DNA of 64,000 bases from Ligaoa zhengdingensis (GTDB lineage Bacteria > Bacillota > Clostridia > Oscillospirales > Ruminococcaceae), in contig NZ_JACRST010000001.1 in NCBI RefSeq assembly GCF_014384885.1, positions 124,001 through 188,000 of the forward strand, written 5' to 3'. The position numbers were made by a program, and so were the translations under genes. The stretch's first letter is position 1, and each line of letters begins with the position of its first letter. Of the stretch, positions 25,766 through 34,158 are shown piece after piece. The notes below the pieces were generated by a model, which saw nothing but the letters and a program-made list of their open reading frames with translations, was not told the origin of the DNA and did no database searches.

Positions 25766-27487
25766 ATGAAAACCTTTGTGTTGGCTGCGGTCAACGCCAA
25801 ATTCATCCACTCCAGTCTGGCGGCCCGGTCTCTCGCGCGCTTTGCGCATAACCTGGAGCGCCATCACCTGATCACCGCTGAGTTCACGATCAACCAGACG
25901 CAGGATTACATTTTGGACGAATTGTTCCGGATGCAACCGGAAGTCCTGTTCTTCTCCGCCTATATCTGGAATATCGAGGTCATCCGCCAACTCTGCCCCG
26001 ACCTTAAAAAGATTCTGCCGGATTGTCTCATCGCCCTGGGAGGCCCCGAGGTGAGCTACGAAAGCCGCACATTTCTCCGGGACAACCCTGCTGTAGACCT
26101 GATCCTGCGCGGCGAAGGGGAGCTCACCTTCACCGAGCTTCTCGACCGGCTCGAGGGGGAGGCTCTCCCCGCTTTTGAGGGCATCAAGGGGATCGCTTAC
26201 CGCAACGGCGATGAAATCGAAGTGACCCCCAACCGTGACCCGCTCGACCTGGCATTGCTCCCCTTCCCTTACGACGAGGGCTGCAAGGACGCAGGCCACC
26301 AGATCCTCTATTATGAATCCTCGCGCGGATGCCCCTACCGCTGCGCGTACTGCCTCTCTTCAGTGGAAAAAGCAGTGCGGTTTGCACCGTTGGATAAGGT
26401 ATTCGCCGACCTGCAGCGTTTCCTGGACGCGCGGGTGCCCCAGGTTAAGTTTGTGGATCGCACCTTCAACTGTGACCGCAACCACACCCTGGCGATCTGG
26501 CGCTATCTGGCGGAGCACGACAACGGGATCACCAATTTCCATTTCGAGTTGACAGCCGACCTGCTGGACGACGAGATGATCGCCTTCCTCCGCTCGCTGA
26601 GGCCGGGGCTGTTCCAGTTTGAAATCGGGGTACAATCGACCAATCCGCAGACGCTGCTCTCCATCAACCGCAATGTGAGCTTCGACCGGCTGGCGCGGGT
26701 GGTGCGCGCAGTGAAATCCGGCGGCAATATCCATCAGCACCTCGACCTCATCGCCGGGTTGCCGCAGGAGGATTACCGCTCCTTTGGGCGGTCGTTCGAC
26801 GACGTGTATGCGCTCCAGCCTGAACAGCTCCAACTCGGATTTCTCAAGGTGCTCAAAGGGTCGCCCCTGCACGCGCGCCGGGAGGAATTCGGCATCGTCT
26901 ACCGGGACTGCGCACCCTATGAGGTGTTGGCCACCCGCTGGCTTCCCCACGAGGATATGATGCGGCTCTCCGCGATCGAGGAAATGGTGGAGCTGTTCTA
27001 CAACAGCGGTAAGTTTATCAGCAGCATCGCCTACCTGACGGGATGTTTTCCCTCCCCCTTCGCCTGCTACGAATCGCTCGCGCAGTTCTGGGTGGAAAGC
27101 GGCTGTCACCGCACCAGCCACAGCCGGTTGGAGCTGTGCGAGCTGCTGCGCCGGTTCGTTCTGAGCCAACCGCAGATCGACGAACAGGCTTGGATGTGGC
27201 GGCTCAAATTCGACCTCTGCCGACACGAACGGCCCAAAAAGCTGCCCGATTGGCTGCACCCGGACCAATTTCTCGTCTATCGCGAGCGTATCCTCGCCTT
27301 TTTCTCGCAGGAGAGCAACCTGGAGCGGTATCTGCCGCAATACCGCAACTGCGACTGCCGGTACATCGCAAAGGTGGCGCATATCGAAGTGTTCGGCAAT
27401 GAGGGAGAGAATTGCCAGGCGGTGCTGTTCGACTACGACCGCCGCGACCTGCTGGGCAATGCCGCTTACTACCTCATCGAGCTCTGA
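25766..27487 (+). CDS. B12-binding-type radical SAM protein with DUF4080 domain
   Basis: 573 residues. The N-terminal ~130 residues look like a cobalamin-binding Rossmann domain (VNAKFIHSSLA, then ALGGPEVSY). A radical SAM core follows with the [4Fe-4S] motif GCPYRCAYC near 188-196 and later ELTADLLDDEM and FEIGVQSTNPQTL. The C-terminal ~200 residues fit DUF4080, found with this class. The reaction is unknown; relatives methylate or rearrange unactivated carbons. The ATG is chosen for the AGAGGGG ribosome site. It is monocistronic with a terminator. Confidence 0.85.
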   Translation: MKTFVLAAVNAKFIHSSLAARSLARFAHNLERHHLITAEFTINQTQDYILDELFRMQPEVLFFSAYIWNIEVIRQLCPDLKKILPDCLIALGGPEVSYESRTFLRDNPAVDLILRGEGELTFTELLDRLEGEALPAFEGIKGIAYRNGDEIEVTPNRDPLDLALLPFPYDEGCKDAGHQILYYESSRGCPYRCAYCLSSVEKAVRFAPLDKVFADLQRFLDARVPQVKFVDRTFNCDRNHTLAIWRYLAEHDNGITNFHFELTADLLDDEMIAFLRSLRPGLFQFEIGVQSTNPQTLLSINRNVSFDRLARVVRAVKSGGNIHQHLDLIAGLPQEDYRSFGRSFDDVYALQPEQLQLGFLKVLKGSPLHARREEFGIVYRDCAPYEVLATRWLPHEDMMRLSAIEEMVELFYNSGKFISSIAYLTGCFPSPFACYESLAQFWVESGCHRTSHSRLELCELLRRFVLSQPQIDEQAWMWRLKFDLCRHERPKKLPDWLHPDQFLVYRERILAFFSQESNLERYLPQYRNCDCRYIAKVAHIEVFGNEGENCQAVLFDYDRRDLLGNAAYYLIEL

Positions 27488-27494
27488 TACAAAA

Positions 27495-27527
27495 GACGCG
27501 GGTCGGAAAACAAATCCGGCCCGCGTC
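27495..27527 (+). terminator. Terminator between the radical SAM gene and the ACT/paaK operon
   Basis: A 13-bp stem (GACGCGGGTCGGA with TCCGGCCCGCGTC), with one G-U pair on the plus strand, then GTTTAG. It may work weakly for the convergent operon too. Confidence 0.7.
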
Positions 27528-27549
27528 GTTTAGTTGGTCTCGATTCAAA

Positions 27550-27981
27550 TTACATCTCGTAGATATCCTCAGCAGAGAGGATGGGGACATCCTTTTCGCG
27601 CAAAACGTCCTCTGCGCGCGCGTTATCCTCCACACGGATAATCACATAGGCGGATTTCTCCTCCTTGCTGATGAACGCATACATATACTCCACGCCGATC
27701 TCCGCATCGGAGAGATAGCGCATCACGCGCGCCAGTCCACCCGGCCGGTCGTCCACACCGATGGCGATAACATTGGTCAGCGAAACGGTAAAGCCCGCGT
27801 CCTTAAGAACATTTTGCGCCTGATCCGGGTGATCCACAATGATGCGCAAAATGCCGAAATTGGTGGTGTCCGCAATGGAAAGCGCGCGAATATCAATGTT
27901 GTTGCGCTCTAATATCTCGGTGATCTCCGACATTCTGCCCGGTTTGTTCTCTACAAAGATCGATAACTGCTTGATTGTCAT
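27550..27981 (-). CDS. Tandem ACT-domain protein
   Basis: A 143-residue protein made of two ACT domains: first TIKQLSIFVENKPGRMSEIT to about 68, second VIAIGVDDRPGGLARVMRYL onward. Each holds the conserved Gly at the ligand loop. ACT domains bind amino acids and regulate metabolism. This type is often encoded beside paaK/ior genes in anaerobes. It is the last gene of the operon, 99 bases after the first-described ligase, and probably senses an aromatic or branched amino acid. The ATG has GGAGG eight bases upstream. Confidence 0.85.
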   Translation of the reverse strand: MTIKQLSIFVENKPGRMSEITEILERNNIDIRALSIADTTNFGILRIIVDHPDQAQNVLKDAGFTVSLTNVIAIGVDDRPGGLARVMRYLSDAEIGVEYMYAFISKEEKSAYVIIRVEDNARAEDVLREKDVPILSAEDIYEM

Positions 27982-28080
27982 AGTCTCGCCCTCCCGAGGC
28001 GGCAACAAGCGCCGCGTATTCGCTTCCGGTTTATCTGTATTTTTATTATATCACATTTTAACTCACAATACCAATGCCAA

Positions 28081-29388
28081 TCAACCGTGCAGGTTGCGCC
28101 GGTCGATGACGCGGCGGGATTTGCCCTCGCTGCGTTCGATGCTCTTGGGGGACACTAGGTGCACCTTTGCGGAGATGCCCAACGTGGAATCGAGGGCCGC
28201 CTTGATCTTCGCCTCGGTCTTTTCCACCAGGCGCACCGCATCGAACTCCATGCTCTCATCCATCTCCACCAAGACCTCCATCGTGTCGAGCGTACCCACG
28301 CGATCGACGATGATCTGGTAGTGCGGCGGCATCTTGAGCTCTAGCAGCACGCTTTCCACCTGGGACGGGAACACATTGACGCCGCGGATGATGAGCATAT
28401 CGTCGGTGCGGCCAGCGGGTTTCAGCATCTTGATAAGGGTTCTGCCGCAGCTGCATGGCTTGCGAGTCAAGGTGGCGATATCGCGCGTGCGGTAGCGGAT
28501 GAGCGGCAGCGCCTCTTTGCTGACGCAGGTGAACACCAGCTCGCCCTGTTCCCCCTCCGACAGCACTTCGCCGGTATCCGGGTTTATGATCTCCGGGATA
28601 AAGTGATCCTCATTGATGTGCATTCCGGTCTGCTCCGGGCACTCGAACGAGACGCCCGGGCCTGCGATCTCGGAAAGGCCGTAGATATCGTACGCCTTGA
28701 TATTGAGCAGCGATTCGATCTTTTGGCGCATCTCCTCGGTCCAGGGTTCCGCGCCGAAAAAGCCCGCGCGCAGCTTCAATTTGGAGGTATCAATCCCCAT
28801 GTCCCGCATGGTCTCGCCCAGCAGCACCGCATAGGACGGGGTGCAGCAGATCAGGGTCGAACCGAAGTCCTGGATGATCTGAATCTGGCGCTTGGTGTTC
28901 CCCACCGAAGCCGGAATTACCGTCGCGTGGATTTTTTCCGCGCCGTAGTGCATCCCCATGCCGCCGGTGAACAGGCCGTAGCCGTAGGAAACATGGATGT
29001 AGGACTTTTCGTCCTCGCCCGCAGCGGTCAGGGCGCGGGCGCAGCACTCGCTCCACATATCGATATCATTCTGGGTATATCCCACCACCGTCTGCTTGCC
29101 AGTGGTGCCGCTGGAGGCGTGAATGCGCACAATCTGGTCGTGCGGCACCGCGAACAGACCGTAGGGGTAGTTGTCGCGCAAATCCTGTTTGTAGGTAAAC
29201 GGCAGCTTGGAGAGATCGTCCACCGAACGGATATCGTCCGGCGCGACGCCCAGTTCGTCCAGCTTCCGCTTATAGAAGGGGACATTTTCGTAGGCGTGCC
29301 GCACCATCTTGGACAGGCGGTAGGATTGCAGGGCTTTGATTTCATGCAGCGGAGCGGTCTCGATGCTGCTCCAATACTTGTTCGCCAT
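28081..29388 (-). CDS. paaK: Phenylacetate-CoA ligase (distal copy in the ior operon)
   Basis: A 435-residue AMP-forming ligase of the PaaK family: IHASSGTTGKQTVVGYT P-loop, YGLSEIAGPGVSFEC, RTRDIATLTRKPCSCGRT with zinc-like cysteines, GRTDDMLIIRGVNVFPSQVE, and a C-terminal lysine region (ERSEGKSRRVID). It activates phenylacetate or a related aryl acid to the CoA thioester (ATP to AMP and pyrophosphate). It lies four bases behind iorB and is a clear paralogue of the first gene of this operon, with the same motifs but diverged. Confidence 0.92.
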   Translation of the reverse strand: MANKYWSSIETAPLHEIKALQSYRLSKMVRHAYENVPFYKRKLDELGVAPDDIRSVDDLSKLPFTYKQDLRDNYPYGLFAVPHDQIVRIHASSGTTGKQTVVGYTQNDIDMWSECCARALTAAGEDEKSYIHVSYGYGLFTGGMGMHYGAEKIHATVIPASVGNTKRQIQIIQDFGSTLICCTPSYAVLLGETMRDMGIDTSKLKLRAGFFGAEPWTEEMRQKIESLLNIKAYDIYGLSEIAGPGVSFECPEQTGMHINEDHFIPEIINPDTGEVLSEGEQGELVFTCVSKEALPLIRYRTRDIATLTRKPCSCGRTLIKMLKPAGRTDDMLIIRGVNVFPSQVESVLLELKMPPHYQIIVDRVGTLDTMEVLVEMDESMEFDAVRLVEKTEAKIKAALDSTLGISAKVHLVSPKSIERSEGKSRRVIDRRNLHG

Positions 29389-29392
29389 GGCC

Positions 29393-29980
29393 TTATTCCT
29401 CCATTTTCAGCTCGCGTCCGAGCCGGAATGCTTTCAGATTGACCTCCAGGAACTTCTCAGGCACCAGCTGAGCGATGGTCTTTTCCCAGAGGGCCTCGTC
29501 AAAATCGGTCAGTGTAGAGATCGCGCCCATCAACACCACATTGGTGGCTTTGGCGTTTCCCGCCTGTTCGGCCAGAGACAGCGCATCCAGCGGGATGACG
29601 TGGCACCCCAGCGCTTTGATCTTCTCCACAATCCCCTCGGGGTATGCCGCCGCACCGGTGATCACCGGCATCGGGGCGATCTTCTGGGTGTTGACGATCA
29701 GCTTGCCATCCTCTTTGAGGTAACTCACCCAACGCGCGGCCTCGCACAGCTCAAACGCAATGATGATGTCCGCTTCCCCGCGCTCAATGGTGGGGGAATA
29801 GACCTTCTCCCCATATTTCACATAGGTGACCACCGAGCCGCCGCGCTGCGCCATGCCGTGAACCTCGGAAACCTTGACATCGTAGCCCTGGCTCACCAGC
29901 ATATGGCCGAGGATGCGGCTGGCGAGCAAAGTGCCCTGTCCGCCCACGCCGACGATCATAATATTGGTGCTCTTGTTCAT
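29393..29980 (-). CDS. iorB: Indolepyruvate:ferredoxin oxidoreductase, beta subunit
   Basis: A 195-residue protein of the pyruvate/ketoisovalerate oxidoreductase gamma-type fold: IMIVGVGGQGTLLASRILG at the N-terminus and EVHGMAQRGGSVVTYVKYG. With IorA it oxidatively decarboxylates aryl pyruvates to aryl-acetyl-CoA, reducing ferredoxin; the reaction is reversible. It overlaps iorA by four bases. Confidence 0.94.
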   Translation of the reverse strand: MNKSTNIMIVGVGGQGTLLASRILGHMLVSQGYDVKVSEVHGMAQRGGSVVTYVKYGEKVYSPTIERGEADIIIAFELCEAARWVSYLKEDGKLIVNTQKIAPMPVITGAAAYPEGIVEKIKALGCHVIPLDALSLAEQAGNAKATNVVLMGAISTLTDFDEALWEKTIAQLVPEKFLEVNLKAFRLGRELKMEE

Positions 29981-31719
29981 GCTTCGTCCCCTCCCTGCTT
30001 TTCAATCGCGCCGAACGGGCAAAGCGGCCGGCACAGGTCGCAGCCCACACACAGCGTATTGTCGATGGCAGCCTTTCCGTCCAGCATACGGATGGCCGGG
30101 CAGCCCACCTTCAGGCAGGCCTTACAGGAACGGCATTTCTCCAAATCGACATGGTAAGAGGGATTGTGTTTGACATATTTGAGCAGGGCGCAGGGGCGGC
30201 GGGTGATGACAACCGATGGCTCTTTGACCGCGAGCTCCTCCTTGAGCACCGCCTCCAGCTCCTTGACGTTGTTCGGATCCACCACGCGGATGCGTTTGAC
30301 CCCGGCGGCCTCGCAGATTTTCTCGATGCTGACCTTTTCCACGATGTCGCCCCGGAGGGTTTTGCCGGTGGTGGGGTTCTGCTGATGGCCGGTCATGCCG
30401 GTGATCGAGTTGTCCGCCACGATCACGGTGGAATAACCCTGATTGTAGGTGATGTTGATGAGACCTGTCACGCCCGAGTGCATAAAAGTACTGTCGCCGA
30501 TCACCGCCACCGAGCGGTCCTCCGCGCCGCGCGCCTTGTTGAAGCCGTGCAGGGCCGAAATCGATGCGCCCATGCAGATGGTGGTGTCGATCGCGTTGAG
30601 GGGCGGGGTGGCGCCCAGCGTATAGCAGCCGATATCGCCGCTTACCATCAGCTTCATCTTGCCCAAAGTGTAGAACATACCGCGGTGCGGACAGCCCGGG
30701 CACATCACCGGCGGGCGGACGGGGACCGCCTCGCTGTACTCGGTGAACGCCGCCGATTCGCCCAAAATTTTGCGGGCGACCAGCTCCTGCGAGTACTCGC
30801 CTGTGGTGGGGAATATCTCCTTGCCGGTCACTGAGATTCCATGTTTTTTGCAGTGGGTCTCGATGATATCGTCCAGCTCCTCAATGACATAGAGGGTCTT
30901 GACCCCCGCGGCAAAGCGTTTGATCAACTCCACCGGAAGCGGGTTGACCATCCCCAGCTTGAGGTAGCTGACGCGATCGCCCAGCGCTTCCCTCGCATAT
31001 TGGTAGGTGATGCCCGCGGTGATCACGCCGATCTCACTGCCCTCCGACCACTCGATGCGGTTGAGCGGTGTGGTTTCGGCGAGCTCGGCCGCCTTGCGGC
31101 ACCGCTCCTCCACCACCACGTGGCGCGGGCGGGCGTTGCCGGGCATCATCACATATTTTTTCGCATTCTTTTCGTACTCCTTGAGCGGCAGCTCGATCCG
31201 CTCCCCTTCCTCCACGATGCTCTGGGAATGGGAGACGCGGGTGCACAGGCGCAGAAACACCGGGGTATCCAGGCTCTCAGAAAGCTCATAGGCCGCCTTG
31301 ACATAATCGCGGCATTCGCTCGAATCGGAGGGCTCCACCATCGGGATTTTGGCCGCGATGGCGTGGTGGCGCGAATCCTGCTCGTTCTGAGAGGAGTGCA
31401 TCCCTTGGTCGTCCGCAACTGCGATCACCATGCCGCCGTTCACACCGGTGTAGCTCGCAGTGAACACCGGGTCGGCCGCCACATTGAGGCCCACATGCTT
31501 CATCGCGCAGAAGGAGCGCGCGCCCGCAATCGACGCGCCGAGCGCCACCTCGGTGGCGACCTTTTCGTTGGGCGCCCATTCGGCGTACACCTCGGGATAT
31601 TGGCTGACGTACTCGGTGATCTCGGTGCTGGGCGTGCCCGGATAGCTGGAAACCACCCTGCAGCCCGCTTCATAAAGTCCTCTGGCAACCGCCTCGTTGC
31701 CAAGCATCAATCGTTTCAA
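29977..31719 (-). CDS. iorA: Indolepyruvate:ferredoxin oxidoreductase, alpha subunit
   Basis: A 580-residue subunit. The N-terminal domain (LMLGNEAVARGLYEAGC, SYPGTPSTEI) and a TPP-binding region (GDIGCYTLG ... AVIGDSTFMHSG) carry the thiamine chemistry. The C-terminus has two [4Fe-4S] motifs, CRSCKACLKVGCP and CVGCDLCRPLCP, to pass electrons to ferredoxin. Length and layout match IorA. Both ends overlap neighbours by four bases. The enzyme is oxygen-sensitive in known cases, fitting an anaerobe. Confidence 0.95.
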   Translation of the reverse strand: MKRLMLGNEAVARGLYEAGCRVVSSYPGTPSTEITEYVSQYPEVYAEWAPNEKVATEVALGASIAGARSFCAMKHVGLNVAADPVFTASYTGVNGGMVIAVADDQGMHSSQNEQDSRHHAIAAKIPMVEPSDSSECRDYVKAAYELSESLDTPVFLRLCTRVSHSQSIVEEGERIELPLKEYEKNAKKYVMMPGNARPRHVVVEERCRKAAELAETTPLNRIEWSEGSEIGVITAGITYQYAREALGDRVSYLKLGMVNPLPVELIKRFAAGVKTLYVIEELDDIIETHCKKHGISVTGKEIFPTTGEYSQELVARKILGESAAFTEYSEAVPVRPPVMCPGCPHRGMFYTLGKMKLMVSGDIGCYTLGATPPLNAIDTTICMGASISALHGFNKARGAEDRSVAVIGDSTFMHSGVTGLINITYNQGYSTVIVADNSITGMTGHQQNPTTGKTLRGDIVEKVSIEKICEAAGVKRIRVVDPNNVKELEAVLKEELAVKEPSVVITRRPCALLKYVKHNPSYHVDLEKCRSCKACLKVGCPAIRMLDGKAAIDNTLCVGCDLCRPLCPFGAIEKQGGDEA

Positions 31720-33032
31720 AATTTCGGGTCCTCCTTTTGATTTCTCAAGTCCACAATGCGCCGCGCCTTGCCGGCGAACCGCTCCATCGATTTGGGCTCC
31801 ACCAGGCTGACCTTGACATCGATGCCGAGCACCGTCCTCATCTTGAAGCGGATGCTCTGCTGCAGCTTCTCCAGCTCGCTGTAGATCTCCAGCAGACTGC
31901 CGTCGGTGGGCTCCACGCGGATCTCCATCGTGTCGGTGAAATCCTCGCGGCGCAGCACCAGCTGGTAGTTGGGGCTGATCTGCGGGAACAGCAGCAGCAC
32001 GCTTTCCACCTGGGACGGGAACACGTTTACACCGCGGATTTTGAGCATATCGTCGGTGCGGCCCGTGACCTTATCCATGCGGACATGGGTACGTCCGCAT
32101 GGGCACACCTCGTAATTGAGGCGCGTGATATCCTTGGTGCGGTAACGGAGCAGCGGGATCGCCTCCTTGGAGAGGGTGGTGACCACCAGCTCCCCGGTCT
32201 CACCGCGGGGCAACACATCGCCGCTCTGGGCGTCGATGATCTCGGGCAGGAAGTGATCCTCCGCAAAATGCAGACCCTCGCGCACATGGCACTCGCCCGA
32301 TACGCCCGGGCCGACCAGCTCGCTCATGCCGTAGTTGTCGGTGGCGAACAGCCCCCAGGCGGCTTCGATCTGCTCGCGCATCTCCACAGTGGAGCCCTCG
32401 GAGCCGAACAGCCCGATGCGCAGCTTGAAGTCCTCCTTGGTGTAACCCATCTCCCGGGCGACCTCCGCCATGTACAGCGCATAACTCGGTGTGCTGATGA
32501 TGGTGGTGACGCCGAAGTCCTTGAGCAGCATGATCTGCTTTTCGGTATTGCCGCTCGACGCCGGCACCACCGCGACCCCCATATTCTCCAGGCCGTAGTG
32601 CAGCCCGAGCGCGCCGGTAAACAGACCGTAGCCAAACGAAATCTGCGCCACATCCTCGTCGGTCACACCGACGGAAACACAAAAGCGCGTGACCATATCC
32701 GCCCAATTTTTCAAATCCTGACGGGTATAGCCCACCACTGTGGGCTTGCCCGTGGTGCCGCTGGACGCATGAATCCGCACGACTTTTTTCATGGGCACCG
32801 CGAACAAACCGTACGGATAGTGGTCGCGGATATCATCCTTGGTGGTGTAGGGTATGTACTGCAAATCGGACAATGCCTTGATTTTATCCGGATTGACGCC
32901 GGCCTGGTCAAGCCTGTCGTGATAAAACTTCACATTGTCATAGCAATGCTTGACCACCCATTGCAGCTTCTTGAGCTGCAGCTTTTCCAGCTCCTGCCGG
33001 GGCATGGTCTCGATATCTTTCTGCCAAAACAT
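31716..33032 (-). CDS. paaK: Phenylacetate-CoA ligase (promoter-proximal copy)
   Basis: A 438-residue PaaK-family ligase: IHASSGTTGKPTVVGYT, NYGMSELVGPGVSGECH, RYRTKDITRLNYEVCPCGRT, GRTDDMLKIRGVNVFPSQVE, and ERFAGKARRIVDLR. It opens the operon with the iorAB genes and the second ligase. Two non-identical ligases around one oxidoreductase suggest different aryl (or branched) acids, or different directions of use. GGAGGATTGCGGG precedes the ATG. Confidence 0.92.
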   Translation of the reverse strand: MFWQKDIETMPRQELEKLQLKKLQWVVKHCYDNVKFYHDRLDQAGVNPDKIKALSDLQYIPYTTKDDIRDHYPYGLFAVPMKKVVRIHASSGTTGKPTVVGYTRQDLKNWADMVTRFCVSVGVTDEDVAQISFGYGLFTGALGLHYGLENMGVAVVPASSGNTEKQIMLLKDFGVTTIISTPSYALYMAEVAREMGYTKEDFKLRIGLFGSEGSTVEMREQIEAAWGLFATDNYGMSELVGPGVSGECHVREGLHFAEDHFLPEIIDAQSGDVLPRGETGELVVTTLSKEAIPLLRYRTKDITRLNYEVCPCGRTHVRMDKVTGRTDDMLKIRGVNVFPSQVESVLLLFPQISPNYQLVLRREDFTDTMEIRVEPTDGSLLEIYSELEKLQQSIRFKMRTVLGIDVKVSLVEPKSMERFAGKARRIVDLRNQKEDPKF

Positions 33033-33085
33033 CCCGCAATCCTCCTACAAATTTTGTGCTTTATCGATTAAAATTGTTAAAATAT

Positions 33086-33114
33086 ATCATACCTCTTTTG
33101 CGCGACCCCGTCAA
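33086..33114 (-). promoter_or_regulatory. Promoter of the paaK-iorAB-paaK-ACT operon
   Basis: TTGACG (33114-33109), exactly 17 bases, TATGAT (33091-33086) on the minus strand, about 54 bases before the ATG. This is a near-consensus sigma-A promoter. I see no operator or riboswitch. Confidence 0.78.
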
Positions 33115-33137
33115 GGGTTGTCAGCAATTGTTTCCAA

Positions 33138-33821
33138 TTATAAACGGGCAAAGCCGCCTGAGTCGCGGATAGAGATCGCGTCGCTGCCGGAGACGATGAT
33201 GTGATCCAGCAGGCGGATGTTAACCCGCTGCAAGGTCTCATACAACTCAAAGGTGGTGTCCAGGTCCGCACGGGAGGGCAGGGCGTCGTTCATCGGATGG
33301 TTGTGCGAGAGCACCACGTTGGTGGCGCGGTATTTGATGGCGGTCTCGACCACACGGCGCGGGGTGAAGTTCGCCGATACCACATCGCCGCGGCAGATCA
33401 TGGGGCAGCCGGCCACCCGGTTGCGGTTATCCAGGCACAGCAGCATCACCTTCTCTTCGGTCTCGCCCACAAACTTGGGGATCAGGAATTTTACAATATC
33501 CTCTGTGCTTTGCAGCAGGGTGCCCAGTGTATTTTTGTCGTCAAAATAGAACCGGCAGACACCCGGAATCAGCTTGAGGAGGGTGGCGGCGCCATCTCCG
33601 ATCCCCTTTACCTTAACCAGCTCCTCGATCGGCGCATCCATCACCCCCGCCAGGGAACCGAACTCCTCCAACAACATATGGGCGATTTCGTTGGTGTCCT
33701 TCCGCGGGATGGCATAAAACAGGAGCAGCTCCAACACCTGGTGCTGTTGGAAGTCATCCAGACCGTTTGCCCTGAAGCGTTCCCGCAGCCGCATTCGATG
33801 TTTGTCATGGACATTTGCCAA
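33138..33821 (-). CDS. radC: RadC-family JAB-domain protein
   Basis: 227 residues. A helix-hairpin-helix region (KGIGDGAATLLKLIPG near 75-90) is followed by the JAB/MPN-like domain with the metal motif SHNHPMNDALPSRAD near the C-terminus. RadC proteins are common and of uncertain function, once linked to repair and to mobile elements. I chose the TTG preceded by AGGAGG and eight bases; a TTG 28 codons upstream has no ribosome site. A structured leader lies upstream. Confidence 0.88.
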   Translation of the reverse strand: MANVHDKHRMRLRERFRANGLDDFQQHQVLELLLFYAIPRKDTNEIAHMLLEEFGSLAGVMDAPIEELVKVKGIGDGAATLLKLIPGVCRFYFDDKNTLGTLLQSTEDIVKFLIPKFVGETEEKVMLLCLDNRNRVAGCPMICRGDVVSANFTPRRVVETAIKYRATNVVLSHNHPMNDALPSRADLDTTFELYETLQRVNIRLLDHIIVSGSDAISIRDSGGFARL

Positions 33822-33918
33822 TCCTGTTCCCTCCTCGTTGTCAGATGTGCATGTCTGCCGCCGGGCTTCGCCGCGTTTTCGATCGATCAACCCATAATAC
33901 GACAAAAATTACGCCTTA

Positions 33919-33955
33919 CGATACCATGAGCGCAACGCACATGGCATCGTTGCGC
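33919..33955 (-). other. Mutually exclusive hairpins in the radC leader
   Basis: Two stems compete: CGATACCATG with CATGGCATCG (33919-33928 and 33940-33949), and GCGCAACG with CGTTGCGC (33930-33937 and 33948-33955). Only one can form fully. They lie in the roughly 190-base leader between the radC promoter and start. The rest of 33822-34158 shows no gene, only the two divergent promoters. Confidence 0.5.
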
Positions 33956-34023
33956 TGTAGGCCGAAGCGTTAGAAAGGCGCGGATGGCCTGCGCATAACC
34001 GGTATTATAACTTCTTTGCAATT

Positions 34024-34052
34024 ATTATACCATTCGTCGGCGCAGCATACAA
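34024..34052 (-). promoter_or_regulatory. Promoter of radC
   Basis: TTGTAT (34052-34047), 17 bases, TATAAT (34029-34024) on the minus strand. A second TATAAT at 34009-34004 lacks a good -35. Confidence 0.6.
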
Positions 34053-34082
34053 GAAAAGAACGAGGAAAGATCGCCGGCTTTC

Positions 34083-34111
34083 TTGCCGATGGGATCAAAT
34101 CGTGCTATACT
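34083..34111 (+). promoter_or_regulatory. Promoter of the pseudouridine synthase gene
   Basis: TTGCCG (34083-34088), 17 bases ending in TGC, TATACT (34106-34111): a -35 plus extended -10 promoter, 47 bases before the chosen ATG. Confidence 0.7.
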
Positions 34112-34158
34112 TTTTCTGCCGTATCGAGGAAGCGACATCCCGCGGCAAGGAGGTGCCT

